Both the position numbers and the translations under genes were made by a program. From an uncultured Clostridia bacterium (GTDB taxonomy: Bacteria > Bacillota > Clostridia > Oscillospirales > Ruminococcaceae), in the NCBI GenBank assembly GCA_947089135.1, contig CAMUJF010000030.1:1-13733 (forward strand): a stretch of DNA of 13,733 nucleotides, given 5' to 3'. Each line of letters opens with the position of its first letter. The stretch's first letter is position 1. Under the pieces are notes generated by a model, which had not been told where the DNA came from, ran no database searches, and worked only from the letters and a program-made list of their open reading frames with translations. Positions 7,313 through 12,106 of the stretch are shown here, piece by piece.

Positions 7313-7340
7313 TTGTATTTTTGTGCTGTTATATTATAAT
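7313..7340 (+). promoter_or_regulatory. Promoter of the GH5/binding-protein operon
   Basis: TTGTAT (7313-7318), 16 bases, TATAAT (7335-7340). GCACAATAAG at 7278-7287 lies upstream and is a candidate AraC half-site. The GH5 start codon is 32 bases downstream. Confidence 0.65.
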
Positions 7341-7372
7341 ATTATTAACAAATACGCAAAGGAGCAGGTCAT

Positions 7373-8509
7373 ATGAAAAAGGTGAAATTTTTATCGCTGC
7401 TAACCGCTTTTTCAGTGGCGGCAGCTATGCTTGCGGGGTGCGGCGGAGAGAAAGGTGAAATGCGCGATATGTCAACTATGGAGATCGTGCAGGACATGGG
7501 CGTAGGTATCAATCTTGGCAACACCTTTGAATCAATGGCAAACGGCAACACTGTTCAGGCTTACGAAACAGGCTGGGGAAGTCCTGTTATCACTCAGGAA
7601 ATGATACAGGGTTACGCAGACTGCGGATTCGGCGTACTGCGGGTGCCTGTGGCATGGTCAAATATGATGTCCGGAGATTACGACATAAGTCCCGACTACA
7701 TGGCAAGGGTCACAGAGGTTGTAGGTTGGGCTCTTGACAGCGGAATGTATGTTATCTTGAATATTCATTGGGACGGCGGCTGGTTCTCCCGCTTTGCAAA
7801 AGAGGAGGACAGAGAGGAGTGCTTCTACAAATACGAGCGGATATGGACGCAGCTTTGCGATCAGTACAAAAACTACAGCGACCGCCTGATGTTTGAATCG
7901 CTCAACGAAGAGGGCGGTTGGGAAGAGATCTGGAACCGCTACAGCAACGAGGGCGACAAGGAGCTTTCCTACAGTATACTTAACGACATAAATCAGCGCT
8001 TTGTAGATATTGTCAGAAAGTCAGGCGGAAACAATAAAAAGCGTCATTTGCTTATTGCAGGATACAATACTGATATTGAGCTGACTTGTGATCCGCTTTA
8101 TAAAATGCCCAACGACCCTGAGGGAAGATGTGCGGTTTCGGTGCATTACTATACTCCGTCAACCTTTGCTATTCTTGACAAGGACGCTGATTGGGGCAAG
8201 GCGCAGACCGAATGGGGTTCGGAGGCCGACTATGCCGAGCTTAACAAATATATGGACATGATGAAAACAACTTTTGTTGACAAGGGTGTGCCCGTTATTA
8301 TCGGTGAATTTGCCGCTGCAACAAAAAATAAAACAGATGAAATGGTACGGCTGTATATTTCATCGGTGTGCGAAGCGGGTTATACAAGAGGAATGTGTCC
8401 TGTTTTATGGGACGTGACAGATGTGTGCTATATCCGTAGAGAAGCAAGATTCAGAGATCCGGTTTTGCTTGAAGAGCTTATGGCTGTAAAAGAGCTTGAA
8501 CGAAATTAA
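7373..8509 (+). CDS. GH5 endo-glucanase-type lipoprotein (subfamily 4-like)
   Basis: The 378-residue protein starts with a lipoprotein signal peptide: basic MKKVKF, a hydrophobic stretch, and lipobox LAGC with Cys23 as the lipidated residue. Maturation would tether it to the outer face of the membrane. The GH5 barrel follows: GVGINLGNTFES, VLRVPVAWSN, H132-W133 in NIHWDGGW, the acid/base E179 in SLNEEGG, VHYYTP with H258, and the nucleophile E312 in VIIGEFAA. The G-I-N-L-G-N-T opening is typical of subfamily 4, which includes cellulases, xylanases and xyloglucanases. No carbohydrate-binding or dockerin module is present. AAAGGAG (7358-7364) precedes ATG 7373. A substrate-binding lipoprotein gene follows 25 bases later, so cutting and capture of the glycan at the surface appear linked. 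Confidence 0.9.
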   Translation: MKKVKFLSLLTAFSVAAAMLAGCGGEKGEMRDMSTMEIVQDMGVGINLGNTFESMANGNTVQAYETGWGSPVITQEMIQGYADCGFGVLRVPVAWSNMMSGDYDISPDYMARVTEVVGWALDSGMYVILNIHWDGGWFSRFAKEEDREECFYKYERIWTQLCDQYKNYSDRLMFESLNEEGGWEEIWNRYSNEGDKELSYSILNDINQRFVDIVRKSGGNNKKRHLLIAGYNTDIELTCDPLYKMPNDPEGRCAVSVHYYTPSTFAILDKDADWGKAQTEWGSEADYAELNKYMDMMKTTFVDKGVPVIIGEFAAATKNKTDEMVRLYISSVCEAGYTRGMCPVLWDVTDVCYIRREARFRDPVLLEELMAVKELERN

Positions 8510-8534
8510 TTTTAAAATTTTAAGGAGGAGTATT

Positions 8535-9959
8535 ATGAAAAATTACAAAAAAGCATGGGCGTTTGCATTGGCAGTATCCTTGACGGCGGGACTTACAGCC
8601 TGTTCTGACGACGACGGCGGAGAGCACGGTTATCTCAATGCAACGGAAACCACTACGCAGCAGACAGTTGCACTTAATACCGAGACCCTTGCGGCAGAGG
8701 AAGAAGAAAAGGTTGCTGATCTTACGGACAGTCTGACCGACACGGAGCTTGAAAATAAGACCATAAAATGGATGGCATTTTGGGATCCTTGGCATCCTAC
8801 GGGACAAGGCAACAGTAAACCTGTTGCGGTAGAGCTTTTCGAGAAAAAATACGGCGGCGAGATCGAATACTATCCGACAACATGGGAAAATATGGCGAAC
8901 GACCTTTCCACAAGTGTTCTCGGCGGCGAAGGCATAGATTTCTTCCCCGGACTGGATGCAATTCCTAAATATGTTATTTCGGGAATGTCACAGAGCTACG
9001 ATAGTTATGCCAACTGGGACAGTCCACTTTGGAAAAGCGTTAAAGAGCTGAACGATACATACATGATCGGCGGCAGTCATTATGCAATGATCTGTGATAT
9101 AACAGAGGGTTATGTTGTTTATTACAACCGCAAGACCATTGAGGAAATGGGCTATGACGACCCTGCCGAGCTTTATGCAAAAGACGAATGGACAATGGAA
9201 AAATTCAAAAGTATGCTTACGGATTTTGTTAACGAAGAGGAAGGTCGTTACGGTCTTGACGGCTGGTTCAACACTACGCCGCTTTATGAAGCTTTTGGCG
9301 CTCCTACAATAGCTATAAAAGACGGTAAAATGTTTAACAATCTTAACGATCCGAATTTAGGCAGAGCAATGAATTATCAGTACGAACTGTACAAAAACGG
9401 ACTTGTTCTCGATAAATCGCTTTTTAGCTGGAATCCGCAGATACAGTACATCGGCGAAGGCAAGGAACTTTTCTACATAGGAGGAATTTACGAGCTGACA
9501 AAGGCTCCTGAAATATGGTCCGAAACCTTCGGCGAAGTTGGGGACGTTATGTTTGTGCCTATTCCCAGAGACGAAGAAGCCGATAAATATTACTATAACG
9601 CCCAGTACGAGTACTGCTACAATCTTTGCACAGGAGCGCAGAATCCTATCGGAACAACTCTGTTTATGGAGTGCGTTATTGCATCGCAGCAGGACGAGAA
9701 CGCTGTACAGATAAGCGATAACAAATATATGAACGACTACGGTTGGTCGGAAGAAATGATCGATATGAGACATGAGGTAAAAAGACTGAGCATGGAAAAT
9801 CCCGTATGGGACAACTACAACGGACTTGGCAGCGATATGTCCACACTTATTGGCGACAGTATAAACAAGCCTTTTGGCGGCGAGGACTGGAACACTACGC
9901 GCGAATCTATATATGACGCTGTGCAGCTGGGAATTGACGATGTAAACGCTCAAATATAG
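8535..9959 (+). CDS. ABC sugar-transporter substrate-binding lipoprotein
   Basis: The 474-residue protein has a lipoprotein signal peptide with lipobox LTAC (Cys23), then a Thr/Glu-rich linker to about residue 70. The rest resembles an extracellular solute-binding family 1 protein: IKWMAFWDPWHPTGQG near the start, FEKKYGGEIEYYPTTWENM, YVVYYNRKTIEEMGYDDPAE, and a C-terminal lobe. Many aromatic residues fit a carbohydrate ligand. The start is ATG 8535 behind AAGGAGGAG (8522-8530); an earlier reading from 8496 overlaps the GH5 gene and lacks a ribosome site. No permease or ATPase gene is in the window, so it either uses permeases encoded elsewhere or lost them. An IS remnant and an orphan promoter lie directly downstream. 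Confidence 0.85.
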   Translation: MKNYKKAWAFALAVSLTAGLTACSDDDGGEHGYLNATETTTQQTVALNTETLAAEEEEKVADLTDSLTDTELENKTIKWMAFWDPWHPTGQGNSKPVAVELFEKKYGGEIEYYPTTWENMANDLSTSVLGGEGIDFFPGLDAIPKYVISGMSQSYDSYANWDSPLWKSVKELNDTYMIGGSHYAMICDITEGYVVYYNRKTIEEMGYDDPAELYAKDEWTMEKFKSMLTDFVNEEEGRYGLDGWFNTTPLYEAFGAPTIAIKDGKMFNNLNDPNLGRAMNYQYELYKNGLVLDKSLFSWNPQIQYIGEGKELFYIGGIYELTKAPEIWSETFGEVGDVMFVPIPRDEEADKYYYNAQYEYCYNLCTGAQNPIGTTLFMECVIASQQDENAVQISDNKYMNDYGWSEEMIDMRHEVKRLSMENPVWDNYNGLGSDMSTLIGDSINKPFGGEDWNTTRESIYDAVQLGIDDVNAQI

Positions 9960-10020
9960 TTAAAAAGTAACATCTTGCTTTATGCACTATGGGAAAAGAT
10001 TCCTATAAATCAGCCTGAAA

Positions 10021-10051
10021 TTGACATACAAGAAACTTCAAACGGTATAAT
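10021..10051 (+). promoter_or_regulatory. Orphan promoter upstream of the IS remnant
   Basis: TTGACA (10021-10026) and TATAAT (10046-10051) are both consensus, but the 19-bp spacer is longer than ideal. No gene follows; a transcript would run through the IS remnant to the terminator at 10285, about 260 bases. Confidence 0.45.
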
Positions 10052-10062
10052 ACTTATTTACC

Positions 10063-10226
10063 TCAAATAGCATAGGTAATGTGTAAAAGGAATAAAGCAC
10101 TTCCGATCAGACAAGACTTAGAGTAAGTAAAAATCTGAAAGGAAGTGCTTTAACCATGATGTTATCTATAGTGACCCAATGTAATCTATGTTAATCCCCT
10201 CAAACCACATAATTTGGCGGGTTCTC
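10063..10226 (+). mobile_element. Deleted IS256-family remnant (MITE-like)
   Basis: Positions 10081-10151 closely match the left-end leader of the IS at 13487-13557, sharing GTGTAAAA, AATAAAGCA, the TTCCGATCAGAC block and TCTGAAAGGAAGTG. The match ends at the point where the transposase begins. Positions 10201-10226 read on the minus strand (GAGAACCCGCCAAATTATGTG) match the terminal repeat of that IS (GAGACCCCACCAAATTTTGTG) with a few changes. Both ends are therefore present in about 165 bp with the transposase gone. The outermost left repeat is degenerate, so that boundary is approximate. The leader keeps a perfect 11-bp inverted repeat, AAAGCACTTCC (10094-10104) with GGAAGTGCTTT (10141-10151). 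Confidence 0.75.
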
Positions 10227-10284
10227 ATGAATTGTTATGAATAACGGATATAATTTTATATCAAATCAAAGGTATACAAACATT

Positions 10285-10315
10285 AAAGCAGCGGAGTTGT
10301 CCGCTGCTTTTATTT
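10285..10315 (+). terminator. Rho-independent terminator, plus strand
   Basis: AAAGCAGCGGA (10285-10295), loop GTTG, TCCGCTGCTTT (10300-10310), then TATTTT. It was probably the original end of the binding-protein operon before the IS remnant separated them. Confidence 0.85.
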
Positions 10316-10411
10316 TAACCGATTATCATAAAGCCAATAACTCATATTCCCGGCAAATATGTCCGTAAAATTTGCATTGAACGGCAGCGTTATTGCACGC
10401 TGAGATAAAAT

Positions 10412-10438
10412 AAAAAAATCCGCAGGAAAACCTGCGGA
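10412..10438 (-). terminator. Terminator of the micropeptide/154-residue gene unit
   Basis: TCCGCAGG (10419-10426), loop AAAA, CCTGCGGA (10431-10438). On the minus strand the stem is followed by seven T (A at 10412-10418). It lies just past the stop of the 154-residue gene. Confidence 0.9.
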
Positions 10439-10443
10439 ACGGC

Positions 10444-10908
10444 TTATACAATATTGTTGCTTATACCGACATACGCTTCAAAAACGGTATTTGCTCTATT
10501 TATTTTTTCGCTTTGCAGCCAAATAAAATAAATGTCTGTTATAAGCTTCATATTATTTTTTCTTGCATATCCGTAAAGCTGAGTTTCCGCTTCGCAAATC
10601 TCGCCTACATCATAAAACATAAAGGAAACCGCGTTGTCGATTTTAAACTCAGGTTTATATATGCACTGTCCTTCACTTTTAAAAGCTTTGTCCGTGGGAA
10701 TCAATACTTCAATGCCATATATTTCGCCGCTGCTGTCGGGAATGATCTCCACAATCCTGAACACAACATTCTCGACAGCTTTTAAATCAAGTGCGTCGAC
10801 ATTGTTTTTTGTAAATATGAGCATATCTATAAGCTCGCTTGCTTTTACTCTCGTGCTGTACGAAAGCAAATGTTCATAATACAGATATCTGTTTTTCAAG
10901 AAATTCAC
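10444..10908 (-). CDS. 154-residue cytoplasmic protein, possibly GyrI-like/DUF5085-like
   Basis: The protein has no signal peptide or transmembrane helix. Its pattern (MNFLKNRYLYYEHLLSYS, a central EIYGIEVLIPTDKAF, then SFMFYDVGEICEAE and a closing beta/alpha unit) resembles small effector-binding (GyrI-like) or DUF5085 proteins, but I am not sure of the family. The GTG at 10908 is the first usable start, since a TAA immediately precedes it in frame. Its best Shine-Dalgarno sequence, AGGAG, lies inside the last codons of the third micropeptide gene, whose stop is only six bases upstream. Translation is therefore probably coupled to that peptide. It ends at a strong terminator, making it the last gene of the micropeptide transcript. 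The first ~25 bases of this gene resemble the sequence that follows the other two peptide genes. Confidence 0.75.
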   Translation of the reverse strand: MNFLKNRYLYYEHLLSYSTRVKASELIDMLIFTKNNVDALDLKAVENVVFRIVEIIPDSSGEIYGIEVLIPTDKAFKSEGQCIYKPEFKIDNAVSFMFYDVGEICEAETQLYGYARKNNMKLITDIYFIWLQSEKINRANTVFEAYVGISNNIV

Positions 10909-10914
10909 TTATGA

Positions 10915-10959
10915 TCATTCTCCTAAAATGATATACAAAACATAGAACCAAAAATCCAT
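10915..10959 (-). CDS. Micropeptide copy 3, 14 residues (MDFWFYVLYIILGE)
   Basis: A complete reading frame with ATG 10959 and TGA 10917-10915, preceded by GGGAGG (10972-10967) at seven bases. It differs from the other copies only at residues 2-3 (Asp-Phe instead of Ser-Val); the TAT used for Tyr9 is silent. The peptide is almost wholly hydrophobic and aromatic with an acidic end. There is no leader or double-glycine site. Its last codons, TTA GGA GAA, contain the AGGAG that serves the 154-residue gene, six bases downstream. Function is unknown; signal peptide, coupling leader or small membrane toxin are the options. Confidence 0.75.
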   Translation of the reverse strand: MDFWFYVLYIILGE

Positions 10960-10982
10960 ATTAGCACCTCCCAAATTGTCTT

Positions 10983-11003
10983 TAATAATAAAAAATATTA
11001 TTA
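10983..11003 (-). repeat. Conserved AT-rich hairpin before micropeptide copy 3
   Basis: TAATAATA, five A, TATTATTA: a perfect 8-bp inverted repeat ending 11 bases before the GGGAGG of copy 3. It is repeated before copy 2 (11106-11126) and in a 7-bp form before copy 1 (11229-11249). It may be a processing or regulator-binding site, or simply AT-rich sequence kept by duplication. Confidence 0.6.
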
Positions 11004-11037
11004 TGGACATATATCTTTTTTAAAAATTTACTTACAA

Positions 11038-11082
11038 TCATTCTCCTAAAATGATGTACAAAACATAAAACCAAACGCTCAT
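11038..11082 (-). CDS. Micropeptide copy 2, 14 residues (MSVWFYVLYIILGE)
   Basis: ATG 11082 to TGA 11040-11038, with GGGAGGTG upstream at standard spacing. The amino-acid sequence is identical to copy 1; the only DNA difference is a silent TTT/TTC change at Phe5. That, together with the conservation of start, stop and ribosome site in all copies, supports translation. The sequence after the stop, TTGTAAGTAAATTT, is a degenerate likeness of the start of the 154-residue gene but soon closes in every frame. Confidence 0.8.
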   Translation of the reverse strand: MSVWFYVLYIILGE

Positions 11083-11105
11083 ATTAACACCTCCCAAATT
11101 GTCTT

Positions 11106-11126
11106 TAATAATAAAAAATATTATTA
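11106..11126 (-). repeat. Conserved AT-rich hairpin before micropeptide copy 2
   Basis: TAATAATA (11106-11113), AAAAA, TATTATTA (11119-11126), identical to the element before copy 3. The same stretch on the plus strand can be read as TTGTCT, 17 bases, TATTAT, a weak promoter that would give RNA antisense to copy 1. Confidence 0.6.
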
Positions 11127-11161
11127 TGGACATATATCTTTTTAAAAAAATTTACTTACAA

Positions 11162-11206
11162 TCATTCTCCTAAAATGATGTACAAAACATAGAACCAAAC
11201 GCTCAT
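11162..11206 (-). CDS. Micropeptide copy 1, 14 residues (MSVWFYVLYIILGE), promoter-proximal
   Basis: ATG 11206 to TGA 11164-11162, with GGGAGG (11219-11214) seven bases before the ATG. It is the first gene of the minus-strand unit. The peptide has a core of W-F-Y-V-L-Y-I-I-L and a Gly-Glu end; it could insert in or cross the membrane without a leader, or bind a membrane receptor. It lies 183 bases from the divergent response-regulator start. I recognise no known family. Confidence 0.8.
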   Translation of the reverse strand: MSVWFYVLYIILGE

Positions 11207-11235
11207 ATTAACACCTCCCTGAAATCTTTAATAAT

Positions 11236-11264
11236 AAAATACATTATTATGCCAATAAATTCAA
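11236..11264 (-). promoter_or_regulatory. Candidate promoter of the micropeptide unit
   Basis: On the minus strand TTGAAT (11264-11259), 17 bases, TATTTT (11241-11236). Both boxes are imperfect, which fits a promoter needing an activator such as the neighbouring LytTR regulator. The 7-bp inverted repeat at 11229-11249 overlaps the -10. Copies 2 and 3 lack a matching -35 and are probably read from here. Confidence 0.4.
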
Positions 11265-11322
11265 TATATTTCTAACAAAAGGTATAATAATCATGACGGA
11301 TTGCTTTTTTTGTCGAATTTTC

Positions 11323-11351
11323 TTGACATTTATGCAAAAAGCGTGTATAAT
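11323..11351 (+). promoter_or_regulatory. Consensus promoter of the two-component pair
   Basis: TTGACA (11323-11328), 17 bases, TATAAT (11346-11351): a full consensus sigma-A promoter, suggesting strong, constitutive expression of the sensor pair. It is divergent from the micropeptide promoter. Confidence 0.85.
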
Positions 11352-11389
11352 AATTATGGCAAAATATATAAAATAAATCGGTGATGAAA

Positions 11390-12106
11390 ATGAATATTGT
11401 AATCTGCGATGATGAGAAAATATGGCAGAACGAACTTATAGAATATTTAGATGAATACAAAAGAAAACGTAAAATTGATATATTTATAAAATGCTTTTCA
11501 GACGGCAGATCATGCTGGGAATCAAAAACGGACAATTACGATATTATATTTATGGATTATCAAATGGGAAATGTAAACGGAATTGAAACCGCAAGAAAAA
11601 TACGAAAAGTAAATTCAGATTCAATAATAATTTTTGTCAGCGCATATCCTCAAGTTGCTATGGACACATTCGAGGTCAAAACGTTCCGCTTTTTATCCAA
11701 ACCAATAGATAAAGCAAGGCTTTTTAAAGCTATAGACGATTATCTTGACGAAATCGACATAGACAGTTTCCTGATTTTCAAAACGCACGAAAAAACCATA
11801 CGCATAAAAATATCCGAGGTAATTTACACTGAAGCCCGAAGGAATCATACTATTATACATACCGAAAAAGAAGATTTCGAGATTCTTACAAATTTAAAGT
11901 CTGTTGAAAAAATGCTTCCTCCGGAAAAATTTTTCAGATGCCATAACGCCTATGTAACATCATTTCAACATATAAAGAACCATAATAATACCGAGATTCG
12001 ATATGACGACGGTTCTGCCGCCTATATAAGCAGAAGTATGCTTTCCAAATTCAAAACTGCCTTTCATGAGTTTGTTATAAAATATGATTCAGGTGAAATA
12101 AAATGA
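11390..12106 (+). CDS. LytTR-family response regulator (AgrA/ComE-like)
   Basis: The 238-residue protein has an N-terminal receiver domain with the acidic pair D7-D8 (VICDDEK), the phosphoacceptor D56 in IIFMDYQMG, and K104 in FLSKPID. A C-terminal LytTR DNA-binding domain follows (about 130-235), with TIRIKISEVIYTEARRNHTI and FFRCHNAYVTSFQHI. Such regulators bind pairs of direct repeats upstream of peptide-signal and bacteriocin genes. ATG 11390 is preferred over GTG 11381 and ATG 11384 because GGTGAT lies just before it and M-N-I-x-I-C-D-D is the family's usual start. The stop overlaps the start of the kinase gene (ATGA), so the pair is co-translated. The divergent micropeptide promoter is its most likely target. 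Confidence 0.93.
   Translation: MNIVICDDEKIWQNELIEYLDEYKRKRKIDIFIKCFSDGRSCWESKTDNYDIIFMDYQMGNVNGIETARKIRKVNSDSIIIFVSAYPQVAMDTFEVKTFRFLSKPIDKARLFKAIDDYLDEIDIDSFLIFKTHEKTIRIKISEVIYTEARRNHTIIHTEKEDFEILTNLKSVEKMLPPEKFFRCHNAYVTSFQHIKNHNNTEIRYDDGSAAYISRSMLSKFKTAFHEFVIKYDSGEIK

Larger units (their letters stand above)
9960..10443. other. Gene-free interval: orphan promoter, IS remnant, two opposed terminators
   Basis: No credible coding frame was found here. In order it holds a near-consensus promoter, a deleted IS256-family remnant, a plus-strand terminator and a minus-strand terminator, each listed separately. The terminator of the binding-protein operon is now about 325 bases from the gene, with the IS remnant in between. 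Confidence 0.7.
10903..11260 (-). repeat. Three tandem ~123-bp units, each carrying one micropeptide gene
   Basis: Units at about 10903-11025, 11026-11149 and 11150-11260 repeat in direct orientation with periods of 123 and 124 bp (stop codons at 10915, 11038 and 11162). The middle unit is the closest to its neighbours. The first-transcribed unit (highest coordinates) diverges upstream of its Shine-Dalgarno, where a promoter is found. The third (lowest coordinates) has changed codons 2-3 and merges with the 154-residue gene. Each unit contains a hairpin sequence, a GGGAGGTG ribosome site, a 14-codon reading frame and a conserved tail. Confidence 0.95.

Noticed and set aside
10157..10195. Twelve-codon frame (MMLSIVTQCNLC) in the IS remnant
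   Set aside because: It uses the leftover transposase ribosome site but bears no likeness to the transposase or to any peptide here; likely fortuitous.
10912..11162. Secondary short frames opening at the ATG that overlaps each micropeptide stop (such as MIVSKFF)
   Set aside because: They differ in length and sequence between copies, so nothing suggests selection on them, unlike the 14-residue frames.
10903..11260. A CRISPR-like or plasmid-iteron reading of the tandem repeats
   Set aside because: The units are about 123 bp with no short repeat/unique spacer pattern, no cas or rep genes are near, and the conserved part is a coding frame with a ribosome site.
11207..11322. AgrA-type paired direct repeats in the divergent intergenic region
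   Set aside because: A single GTTAG-like match was seen on the minus strand, but no second copy at the expected spacing; not strong enough to list as an operator.
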